Positions 7,383 to 15,100 of a DNA stretch of 19,416 nt are shown piece by piece. Location: positions 1-19,416 of the forward strand of contig CABTZP010000016.1 in the NCBI GenBank assembly GCA_902489375.1, given 5' to 3'. The DNA is from an uncultured Tissierellia bacterium. GTDB lineage: Bacteria > Bacillota > Clostridia > Tissierellales > Peptoniphilaceae. Position 1 is the first letter of the stretch. Every line of letters starts with the position of its first letter. Made by a program: the position numbers and the translations under genes. A model generated the notes under the pieces. The model had not been told where the DNA came from, did no database searches, and worked only from the letters and a program-made list of their open reading frames with translations.

Positions 7383-9561
7383 AAATCTTCGCCCCTTCTT
7401 CGATGGCCTCTTTTAAGGAAGAATTTCTTCTTCCCGTTCGATTGTTCAAAATCATCTGACGAATGGTTTGCCTGGAGCCCACTAAAACGCAAACCTTTTG
7501 CGCCCGGGTAATGGCTGTATAAAGGAGATTTCTCGTCAGCAGAATCGGAATCCCCGGAACAAGGGGAAGGATCACGCAGGAAAATTCTGACCCCTGGGAC
7601 TTATGGATGGTGATGGCGTAGGAATGATCCAGCTCCTGGAGTTTTTCACCTTCATAAGTCACTTCGCGGCCATCAAAGGAGACGATCATCCGCCCCTCTT
7701 CTTCATTGATTTCTTTAATGATCCCAGAATCCCCGTTATAGACGCCCTGGCCCAGGCCCTCCTGACTTATCCATTCTAGGTCATAGTCATTATGGATTTG
7801 CATGACCTTATCGCCTTTTCGAAAGATCTTTTTTCGGTCAAGAAGCTCCGGCCCTTCCTCTCTTTTTGGATTCAGGCTTCTTTGCAGTCGCTCGTTTAGC
7901 GCTTCCACCCCGCAGGGCCCTTTTTTCATGGGGCAAAGGACCTGAATGTCCATCATCGGATCAAAACCGTAATGGGCGGGCAGCCTTCGACTGACCAGAT
8001 CCTCAACCAGATCCGCCGTATCCATGGGATTTTGTCCGGGAAGAAAAAAGAAGTCTCCGTATTCCTGATTGTAAATGGGCTCCATACCATGATGAATCCG
8101 ATGCGCATTGGTCACAATCAAGGAGTCATTTTCCTGCCGATAAATTGTACTAAGCTTTACCCGAGAAATCAGATCCGTAGACAAAAGGTCCTGGAGGACT
8201 TTTCCCGGTCCCACGGAAGGAAGCTGATCAGCATCTCCAACCAGGACCAGCCTGGCTTTTTCCGGCAGGGCCATAACCAGATGGTTCATTAAAGAAAGAT
8301 CGATCATGGAAGCTTCGTCCACGACGACGGCGTCGCAAGGGAGGGGGTTTTCCTCGTCAAACTGAATTTGAGCGTTGCCTTCCCCATCTCCACGATAGCC
8401 CAGGAGCCGATGGATGGTCAAGGCTTCATAGCCCGTCGACTGTTCCATTTTTTTCGCTGCCCGTCCCGTCGGGGCGGCAAGTTTTGTCTGCAGATGGTTT
8501 GATTCAAAGATCGCCAGTATTGCCCGAAGGATCGTTGTTTTCCCCGTTCCCGGACCGCCGGTGATGACCATGATGGGGGTTTTCGCCGTCTCAAGAATGG
8601 CTCTTTTTTGCTGGTCGGAAAGGCTCAGCATAATAGACTCTTCAACCGCCTTTTGCTCGAAGGATAGAGGCGGCATCCCCTCGCTTTCCTTCAGCATCCG
8701 GGAAAGCTTAACGCCGATTTGCTCTTCCATCTGGGCCATCCAAAAAAGATAGATTCTTCCGTCTGAAGAAACATAGATCTTTCCGGAAAGACGAAGATCC
8801 CAAAGGGCCTCCTCCACCCGAACGGGATCCGTCCCTAAAAGCGTTTTTAGGGATCGGGTCACTTCTTCTTTTGTCCAGTAGCAGGATCCTTCCTGGACCA
8901 TCTCCCTCTCCAGGGCATAGAGCAGGGCGGCCTTGGTCCGAAAAAAGGAATCCGGCTCAATCCCCCTTTTTTGCGCGATTCGGTCAGCGGTAAGAAAGCC
9001 AATCCCCTCAATCTCCTCAGCCAATTGATAGGGATTTTCTTCAATCACTTCCTGGGCCCGACTCCCGTAGTAGTCTAAAATCAGTGCGGCCGTCTGGGGG
9101 CCCAGATCCAGGGACTGGAGATAAATCAGGGTTTTTCGCGTCTCCTCCTGATCAAGGATTGCCTGGCGGATCTCCTTTGCCTTCTTTTCTCCGATTCCTG
9201 GGATTTCTAACAGGGCCTGGTCATCCTTTTCAATGACCTCCAAAACTTCTTTTCCAAAGCGATCAACCAGTTTTTTTGCCCTTTTGGGCCCGATATGGGG
9301 AAAAAGACCGGAACTTAAATAAGCGATGAGCTGATCCTCGCTGGTGGGACGAATTTTTTCAATCGAACTTACCTGAAACTGGTCCCCATACTTGGGATGG
9401 AAAATCAGCTCTCCTTCCGCTCTTAGCTCCTCTCCCTCCTGGCAGGACAAAAAAGCGCCAACACAGGTCAGGGGCCCGTCTTCTGTTTCTAAGACCAGCA
9501 CGGTCCATCCGTTTTCCCGGTTTCGAAAACGAATTTTCCGGACCCTTCCCTGAACCTTCAT
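7357..9561 (-). CDS. recD2: ATP-dependent DNA helicase RecD2 (SF1B)
   Basis: A 734-aa RecD2/YrrC helicase, the RecD-like 5'-3' helicase of bacteria that use it without RecBC, acting in repair and replication-fork stability. Domain order: N-terminal OB-like region (1-70), helix-hairpin-helix repeats (about 85-200, with IPGIGEKKAKEI at 120-131), then the ATPase core with Walker A GGPGTGKT at 335-342, PTGRAAK at 364-370, DEAS at 415-418 and GDADQLPSVGPG at 442-453. The C-terminal motif YAITIHKSQGSEF and the TAITRA segment complete it. GGAGGA about 8 bases before ATG 9561 supports the start. It follows murA by 36 bases and overlaps comF. Confidence 0.95.
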   Translation of the reverse strand: MKVQGRVRKIRFRNRENGWTVLVLETEDGPLTCVGAFLSCQEGEELRAEGELIFHPKYGDQFQVSSIEKIRPTSEDQLIAYLSSGLFPHIGPKRAKKLVDRFGKEVLEVIEKDDQALLEIPGIGEKKAKEIRQAILDQEETRKTLIYLQSLDLGPQTAALILDYYGSRAQEVIEENPYQLAEEIEGIGFLTADRIAQKRGIEPDSFFRTKAALLYALEREMVQEGSCYWTKEEVTRSLKTLLGTDPVRVEEALWDLRLSGKIYVSSDGRIYLFWMAQMEEQIGVKLSRMLKESEGMPPLSFEQKAVEESIMLSLSDQQKRAILETAKTPIMVITGGPGTGKTTILRAILAIFESNHLQTKLAAPTGRAAKKMEQSTGYEALTIHRLLGYRGDGEGNAQIQFDEENPLPCDAVVVDEASMIDLSLMNHLVMALPEKARLVLVGDADQLPSVGPGKVLQDLLSTDLISRVKLSTIYRQENDSLIVTNAHRIHHGMEPIYNQEYGDFFFLPGQNPMDTADLVEDLVSRRLPAHYGFDPMMDIQVLCPMKKGPCGVEALNERLQRSLNPKREEGPELLDRKKIFRKGDKVMQIHNDYDLEWISQEGLGQGVYNGDSGIIKEINEEEGRMIVSFDGREVTYEGEKLQELDHSYAITIHKSQGSEFSCVILPLVPGIPILLTRNLLYTAITRAQKVCVLVGSRQTIRQMILNNRTGRRNSSLKEAIEEGAKIYEQFGGEK

Positions 9562-9597
9562 GGCGCTTTTCCTCCGCAGCGATCGTTCAATCGCCCT

Positions 9598-10866
9598 TTA
9601 TTCTTCTATTCGGGCAATGTCTGCTCCTAAGCCCCGGAGCTTTTCCTCAAAATGATAATAGCCCCGGTCCAGGTGGTAGACGTTAGAAACCTGCGTCTCT
9701 CCCTCCGCGACCAGGCCCGCTAAAACCAGGGCGGCTCCAGCCCTTAAATCCGTGGCCTGGACCTTTGCCCCGACCAAATGGTCCACTCCCCGAATCACCG
9801 CCTCATTTCCGCTGGTGACGATTAGAGCGCCCATCTTGTTAAGCTCGTCGACATGCATAAACCGGTTTTCAAAAACCGTCTCCTCTACCTGGCTCTGTCC
9901 CTGGCTAATGGTCGTCAGGGCCATAAACTGGGCCTGTACATCCGTTGGAAAGCCTGGGTAGGGTAGAGTGCGAATCTTCGTTGCCTTCGGTCTTCCGTTG
10001 GCGCGGATAATAATGGTATCCTCATCCTCTGATTCCTGGATATCACATCCGACTTCCTGCAGCTTGGCTAAAATGGGGCGAATGTGCTGAGCAATAACAT
10101 TTTCTACCCGGACCTGGCCGTCGGTGATGGCCGCGGCGACCAGAAAGGTCGAGGCTTCAATCCGGTCGGGGATAATGGTATGGCGGGCCCCACCCAATTT
10201 TTCGACCCCTTTGATGTCAATTGTGGACGTCCCAGCTCCCCGGACCTTCGCGCCCAGTTTATTAAGAAAATTTGCCAGATCGACAATTTCCGGCTCCCTT
10301 GCCGCATTCTCGATTCTCGTTTCTCCCTTGGCATGAACCGCGGCCATCATAATATTTTGGGTTGCGCCCACTGAAGGAAAATCGAGATAAACCAGGTTTC
10401 CGATCAGACCTCCGGACGACGCCTTCGCTTCGATCTCTTCGGTCCCTTCCATGATGGAAGCTCCTAAGGCCATAAATCCCTTTAGATGAAGGTCTACCGG
10501 CCTTTTTCCAATGCTGCAACCCCCCGGCAAACCGGTTTTAGCCCGGCCAAAACGCGCAAGAAGAGGCCCCATGACAACGAAGGAAGCTCTCATTTGATTG
10601 ACTAAGTCATAGGGCGGTTCGTACTGGCAAACCCCTTGGGGGTGAATGATCATGGCATCTTCACCCGTTCGTTCAACTCTTGCGCCCAGGGATCGGAGAA
10701 CTTCGATCATCAGTTCCACATCTTTTAGAGGAGGAACGCCGTCTAAATAAATGGTGTCTTCCCCTAAAAGAGAGGCGGCCAAAATCGGTAAAGCCGCATT
10801 TTTGGCTCCACTAATCTGAACGGTTCCGCTAAGGGGTCCGCTGGTGCGGACTCGAATATAGGTCAT
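9598..10866 (-). CDS. murA: UDP-N-acetylglucosamine 1-carboxyvinyltransferase
   Basis: A 422-aa MurA, the first committed enzyme of peptidoglycan precursor synthesis, transferring enolpyruvate from PEP to UDP-GlcNAc in the cytoplasm. Seen: SGAKNAALPILAASLL at 19-34 with Lys22, and the catalytic loop LPGGCSIGKRP with Cys117, the residue attacked by fosfomycin, so the enzyme should be sensitive by sequence. PGFPTDVQAQ, the UDP-GlcNAc-binding aspartate region, is intact. AGGAG 5 bases before ATG 10866 supports the start. Firmicutes often have two MurA paralogues; which one this is cannot be told here. It sits 17 bases after upp. Confidence 0.97.
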   Translation of the reverse strand: MTYIRVRTSGPLSGTVQISGAKNAALPILAASLLGEDTIYLDGVPPLKDVELMIEVLRSLGARVERTGEDAMIIHPQGVCQYEPPYDLVNQMRASFVVMGPLLARFGRAKTGLPGGCSIGKRPVDLHLKGFMALGASIMEGTEEIEAKASSGGLIGNLVYLDFPSVGATQNIMMAAVHAKGETRIENAAREPEIVDLANFLNKLGAKVRGAGTSTIDIKGVEKLGGARHTIIPDRIEASTFLVAAAITDGQVRVENVIAQHIRPILAKLQEVGCDIQESEDEDTIIIRANGRPKATKIRTLPYPGFPTDVQAQFMALTTISQGQSQVEETVFENRFMHVDELNKMGALIVTSGNEAVIRGVDHLVGAKVQATDLRAGAALVLAGLVAEGETQVSNVYHLDRGYYHFEEKLRGLGADIARIEE

Positions 10867-10883
10867 AAAAACTCCTGAAAGCT

Positions 10884-11513
10884 CTATTTTGTTCCGAAAA
10901 GACGGTCCCCGGCATCGCCCAGTCCGGGAAGAATATAGGCGTCACTATTGAGTTCCCGGTCCAGGCCGGCTAAGGTGATATCTACGTCAGGGTGTGCGTC
11001 GTGAACGGCCTTTACCCCTTCGGGTGCGCCGATAATACAAACAACATGAATGGACTTGCATCCCTGCTTCTTTAGCATCGTGATCGAATCCACCACGGAC
11101 CCTCCGGTCGCCAGCATGGGGTCAACAATAAAGATCTCTCTTTCCGCAATATCTGGCGGCATTTTAAAATAATAGTTCACCGGTTTATGGGTCTCAGGAT
11201 CCCGATAAAGGCCAATATGGCCCACTTTTGCCGTTGGAACAATTTGCAGGAAAGGATCAACCATGCCCAGCCCTGCGCGAAGGATCGGCACAAAGCAAAG
11301 CTTTTTCCCGGAAAGAATATAGCCGGTTGTTTTTTCCAGAGGCGTTTCAATTTCAATCGTATCCAAAGGGAGCTTTCTCGTTGTTTCATAGGCTTCCAGG
11401 AGGGCGATTTCACTAACGAGCCTTCGGAACTCATTCGTTCCGGTGTTCTTGTCCCGGAGCTTGGTTAACTTATGCTTGACCAGCGGATGGTCTAAAATGG
11501 TTAGATTCTTCAT
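10884..11513 (-). CDS. upp: Uracil phosphoribosyltransferase
   Basis: A 209-aa enzyme that salvages uracil to UMP using PRPP. Length and sequence are standard: PILRAGLGMVDPFL at 76-89, the PRPP-binding loop DPMLATGGS at 131-139, and the uracil-binding C-terminal YILPGLGDAGDRLFGTK. AGGAG about 7 bases before ATG 11513 supports the start. It lies 54 bases after ywlC and 17 before murA, in the same minus-strand run. In Bacillus the ywlC and upp genes are also near each other, separated by rpiB and glyA homologues that are absent here. Confidence 0.97.
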   Translation of the reverse strand: MKNLTILDHPLVKHKLTKLRDKNTGTNEFRRLVSEIALLEAYETTRKLPLDTIEIETPLEKTTGYILSGKKLCFVPILRAGLGMVDPFLQIVPTAKVGHIGLYRDPETHKPVNYYFKMPPDIAEREIFIVDPMLATGGSVVDSITMLKKQGCKSIHVVCIIGAPEGVKAVHDAHPDVDITLAGLDRELNSDAYILPGLGDAGDRLFGTK

Positions 11514-11567
11514 TTTGCTCTCCTCTTTTTCCTGACTTTTTCTTTTCCTGCAAGTAAAATCCTTCTT

Positions 11568-12740
11568 CTAAAAATCTTTTTCCCTTATTGACGAGCTCAG
11601 GGCAATGATCCGTCCTCCGGCGGCTTTTTTCATCCGGTTCATGATCGAGACCCCATATCCCTTGGATTCCACCCCCATTGCCAAAATTTCTTCCATCTTT
11701 TCTCGGTCAAACTGACGAAGGTGGGTGAATAACATTTGGCTCATATACAGCAGGTCATCTGTCTTTCCTTGACTAAGGATAAAAGGCGACCTTCCGGTGA
11801 CCTCTTCTATTGCCTTTTTTACCGGCTCAATGGAATCCTCGAAAAGAAGAAGGCCAATCCTCCCCTGGGATTTTCGCTGAAGATATTCCTTAACCAACCG
11901 TTTTTCTACGATTTCTTTGGGGCCGAGAAAAACGCTCATCCGGGCTTGGGGCGCGTAGTGCTTATATTTTTGACCGGGTGATCGGGGAATTTGCCCTTCT
12001 TCTAAAAGGCCCTGGTCCAGGCGAACCCCCGGAAGATAGGGGGTAAGGTCCTCCGGCGTATAAAAGCCGGGTCTAAGAATGATGGCCGGCTCCCGGGTAA
12101 GATCAATGACCGTGGATTCAATGCCGATCGAACAAAGGCCTCCGTCCAAAATGAGGGGAAGGCGTCCATTCATATCCTGATAGACGTCCTGGGCATTGGT
12201 TGGGGATGGCCGTCCACTGAGATTTGCAGAGGGGGCGGCAATGGGCAGATCACACTTTTTGAGAAAGGCCCTGGCGACCGGATGAACCGGCATGCGGATC
12301 CCTACCGTATCTCCTCCCGCCGTCACTTCTTTGGGCACCTGAGGCTTTTTCTTAAAGACGAGGGTCATCGGACCCGGCCAAAGGTCTTCCATGAGCTTTT
12401 TTGCCCGAGGGATGATTTCCTCCGCTAATTCTTCAACCTGCGCGACATCATAAATATGCAAAATCAGAGGATTATCCATGGGCCGACCTTTGGCTTCAAA
12501 AATTTTGGTGCAGGCCCGGCCATCCAGGCCATTTGCCCCTAGGCCATAGACGGTCTCCGTGGGGAAGGCAACAAGCTCTCCCTCTTGAATCAGCCGACAG
12601 GCCCTGTCCAAAGCCTCAAGAGAGCGCTGATCTGTATTGACTTTTTTCGGGCTTCCGACCGCAACAACTTCGGTCTTCCAGTCGGTCTTTCCCCGAGAAA
12701 TCCCCATGCCCTTGGGCTCTTCTCCCCTAAATGCCTTCAT
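11568..12740 (-). CDS. ywlC: L-threonylcarbamoyladenylate synthase (Sua5/YwlC type)
   Basis: A 390-aa two-domain Sua5-type enzyme that makes threonylcarbamoyl-AMP from threonine, bicarbonate and ATP, the first step of t6A modification of ANN-decoding tRNAs. The YrdC domain spans about 40-230, with FPTETVYGLGAN at 59-70, KGRPMDNPL at 84-92 and PSANLSGRPSPT at 170-181. The linker SPGQKYKHYAP at 254-264 joins the C-terminal Sua5 domain. The start ATG overlaps the ftsH stop in an ATGA, so it is translationally coupled. An N-terminal extension of about 35 residues is not conserved; ATG at codon 12 is an alternative start. Confidence 0.94.
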   Translation of the reverse strand: MKAFRGEEPKGMGISRGKTDWKTEVVAVGSPKKVNTDQRSLEALDRACRLIQEGELVAFPTETVYGLGANGLDGRACTKIFEAKGRPMDNPLILHIYDVAQVEELAEEIIPRAKKLMEDLWPGPMTLVFKKKPQVPKEVTAGGDTVGIRMPVHPVARAFLKKCDLPIAAPSANLSGRPSPTNAQDVYQDMNGRLPLILDGGLCSIGIESTVIDLTREPAIILRPGFYTPEDLTPYLPGVRLDQGLLEEGQIPRSPGQKYKHYAPQARMSVFLGPKEIVEKRLVKEYLQRKSQGRIGLLLFEDSIEPVKKAIEEVTGRSPFILSQGKTDDLLYMSQMLFTHLRQFDREKMEEILAMGVESKGYGVSIMNRMKKAAGGRIIALSSSIREKDF

Positions 12741-14815
12741 GGAAGAAGATCCTCAGAAGGGGGATTTTGTTTTTCTTCCGTTGGTTCTTCTGAAGGTTTT
12801 TCTCCCGTCTCCTCCGCTTCTTTTTCCGAAAGAGCCTTATGATCGGACTCTTTTTCCGCTTCCTGATCTTGGCTGGCTTTTTCTTCTTTTTCTCTTTCGG
12901 CGGGACTGGTCAGCGCTTCTTTTTCGGCTTCTTCCGCCTCTTTTTTCTCTCTGGCTTTTTTCTCTGAAACGGTTTCTTTCCCGTAGAAACGCAGGCTGCG
13001 ATCGAGGATGTCCATAAATTCTTCTCCAGTAATGGTTTCCTGATTTAGAAGATGAGAAGCAATGTCATGGAGCTGCTGCTCATATTCGCTAAGGGTTTCG
13101 ATCGCCTGACGGTGAGCCTCTGAAATAATCTCCTGGACCATCTGATCAATGGCCGAGGCAGTTTTGGGCGCAGCCTGAAGCTCAGCCTGTGGACCGAGAT
13201 AACGGGAAAGTCTTTTTTCGAGCTGGACAAAGTCGAATTTTTCGGTCATGCCAAATTCGGTGACCATCGCCCGGGCAAGCTGGGTGGCTTTTTCAATGTC
13301 ATTCGATGCCCCCGTGGTTTTTGTTTTAAAAACGAGTTCTTCCGCCGACCTTCCGCCCGTAAGCACCACAATCATATTAAAAAGATCTTCTCGGGTTTGA
13401 AGGACTTTTTCCTCCTCATCAACCTGAAGAGTATATCCGAGGGCGCCCGATGTCCGGGGAATAATGGTGATCTTGGTGACCGGCGCAGAAAGTTTCTGCA
13501 TAGCGGCGACTAAGGCATGACCCACTTCATGGTAGGCGATAATCCTCTTGTCCCGGTCGCTGATCACGGCGTTTTTCCTCTGCTGTCCAGCAATCACAGT
13601 TTCGACTGATTCCACAAGATCTTCGGTCGTTACCTGTTTTCTCTTCCCTCGAACCGCCCGCAGGGCCCCCTCATTGATAATATTGGCAAGGTCCGCTCCG
13701 GAAGCGCCGGCTGTCATGCGGGCGACAACATGAAGATCAACGTCCGCCGCCATCCGAACGTCTTTGGCGTGCACCTTTAAAATATCAAGTCTTCCGCGAA
13801 TGTCCGGAAGTTCCACTCGAATCTGCCGGTCAAAACGGCCTGGCCGGGTCAGGGCCGGATCCAAAATTTCCGGCCGATTCGTTGCCGCCAGGATTACGAC
13901 GCCCGTATTGGAGTCAAAACCATCCATTTCGCTTAAAAGCTGGTTGAGGGTCTGTTCTCTTTCATCATTTCCCGAAAAGCCAGCGGTGTCCCTTCTTTTT
14001 CCGATGGCATCAATTTCATCAATAAAGACAATGCAGGGGGATTTCTTTTTAGCTTCTTTAAAGAGATCACGGACTTTGGATGCCCCCATGCCAACGAAAA
14101 GCTCGACAAACTCCGCTCCAGAAATGGAGAAAAAGGGGACTCGGGCCTCTCCGGCTACCGCCTGGGCGAGGAGGGTTTTCCCGGTTCCCGGCGGGCCGAC
14201 AAGAAGGACGCCCTTAGGGCAAACCGCGCCGATTTCCCGGTATTTTCCTGGATGGGAAAGAAAATCAACTACTTCATTCAAACTCTCTTTTGCCTCATCC
14301 TGCCCGGCGACATCTGCAAAGGACTTTCCGCTTTTTGCCTTGACATAGACCTTCGCGTTGGATTTTCCAAAGGACATGGCGTTTCCGCCATTCATATTCT
14401 TTAATAAGCGGGATCCTAAAAACCAGAAAAAGGCCAGGGGCAAAAGGAAAGTAATGGCGAAAGCCAGCCAGGGGTTCGGCGTGGTGGGAATGGTGGCCTT
14501 AAATTCCACCTTATTTTTCTTCAAAAGCTCAGTCAGGTCCTCATCCTGCCAGGGTCCGGTTTTGTAGGTGACCATTTTTCCGTTCTTATCTTTGACCTCA
14601 AAGACGTACTGGTTTTCCTGGCGATCAACGGTTTTGACTTTGCCTTCCTGGACCATAGTCACAAACTGGGAATAGGTGACTTCTTCTTGTTTTGCTCCCT
14701 GAATCATCGGACGGAAAAGGAACTGGGCCAAAACAAGAATGGCCAGCACAATAATATAATAGTAAGTCAAAGGTCTTGGCTTTTGATTTGGATTATCATT
14801 CTCGGAGTTAAACAT
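12737..14815 (-). CDS. ftsH: ATP-dependent zinc metalloprotease FtsH
   Basis: A 692-aa membrane AAA+ protease that extracts and degrades membrane and short-lived regulatory proteins. Seen: transmembrane segments at about 17-35 and 116-136 around an extracytoplasmic domain, Walker A GPPGTGKT at 207-214, Walker B IVFIDEIDAIG, pore motif ELFVGMGASKVRDLF, the arginine-finger region PALTRPGRFDRQI, zinc site HEVGH at 429-433 and NDIEKAT carrying the third ligand. HEVGH replaces the commoner HEAGH, but the HExxH core is intact. The last ~70 residues are a Glu/Lys-rich, low-complexity tail. ATG at 14815 is preferred to the adjacent ATG at 14818 because AGAGG lies 6 bases from it and only 3 from the other. 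It is the first gene of the minus-strand run. Confidence 0.97.
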   Translation of the reverse strand: MFNSENDNPNQKPRPLTYYYIIVLAILVLAQFLFRPMIQGAKQEEVTYSQFVTMVQEGKVKTVDRQENQYVFEVKDKNGKMVTYKTGPWQDEDLTELLKKNKVEFKATIPTTPNPWLAFAITFLLPLAFFWFLGSRLLKNMNGGNAMSFGKSNAKVYVKAKSGKSFADVAGQDEAKESLNEVVDFLSHPGKYREIGAVCPKGVLLVGPPGTGKTLLAQAVAGEARVPFFSISGAEFVELFVGMGASKVRDLFKEAKKKSPCIVFIDEIDAIGKRRDTAGFSGNDEREQTLNQLLSEMDGFDSNTGVVILAATNRPEILDPALTRPGRFDRQIRVELPDIRGRLDILKVHAKDVRMAADVDLHVVARMTAGASGADLANIINEGALRAVRGKRKQVTTEDLVESVETVIAGQQRKNAVISDRDKRIIAYHEVGHALVAAMQKLSAPVTKITIIPRTSGALGYTLQVDEEEKVLQTREDLFNMIVVLTGGRSAEELVFKTKTTGASNDIEKATQLARAMVTEFGMTEKFDFVQLEKRLSRYLGPQAELQAAPKTASAIDQMVQEIISEAHRQAIETLSEYEQQLHDIASHLLNQETITGEEFMDILDRSLRFYGKETVSEKKAREKKEAEEAEKEALTSPAEREKEEKASQDQEAEKESDHKALSEKEAEETGEKPSEEPTEEKQNPPSEDLLP

Positions 14816-14862
14816 CATTTACCTCTCTTTGATCTGGATTTACCCCTTCTCCTCATTTCTTT

Positions 14863-14891
14863 ATTCTACCGAATTCCTCGTCGAAAGGAAA
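14863..14891 (-). promoter_or_regulatory. Candidate promoter for the ftsH-led gene run
   Basis: On the minus strand TAGAAT (14868-14863) follows TTTCCT (14891-14886) with a 17-base spacer. The -10 matches 5/6 of consensus, the -35 only about 3/6. Transcription would start near 14856, leaving a leader of about 40 bases before ftsH. The 285-base gap between ftsH and copA otherwise holds the copA promoter and A/T-rich sequence without a gene. Confidence 0.4.
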
Positions 14892-14990
14892 AAAAGAAGG
14901 GGAAATTTCTCATTTTTTCATTTCTACCCATTCCTTCTCTTCATAAAAAATGAAATCAGCAAAGATCTTCAGAAGGCTTTTCATAGAAAA

Positions 14991-15010
14991 GTCCCGGCTA
15001 AGGGTATAAT
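14991..15010 (+). promoter_or_regulatory. copA promoter with a dyad over the -10 box
   Basis: TATAAT at 15005-15010 is a perfect -10 box 90 bases before the copA start. The best -35 (TTCATA, 14980-14985) is poor and spaced by 19 bases. An imperfect dyad, gtCCCggctaaGGGtat (14991-15007), overlaps the -10 region and resembles the layout of copper-regulator operators. Regulation by a copper sensor is inference; no regulator gene is present in the window. Confidence 0.5.
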
Positions 15011-15100
15011 AATTTAAAGATGTGTTTAGGCTATTTTATGGCCTGTATTTCTTGATTTCAACCACTTTTCTGGCCATTTTCTTAGAAAGGACTTTTTTTC

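Noticed and set aside
13764..14348. A 194-codon open frame on the plus strand inside ftsH
   Set aside because: It is antisense to the conserved AAA+ core of FtsH; its translation is Ser/Arg/Pro-rich and matches nothing, as expected for the shadow of a conserved gene.
15038..15077. ATGGCC...GGCCAT inverted repeat in the copA leader
   Set aside because: A 6-bp stem with a 28-base loop is not stable enough to suggest a riboswitch or attenuator, and no known riboswitch core is visible.
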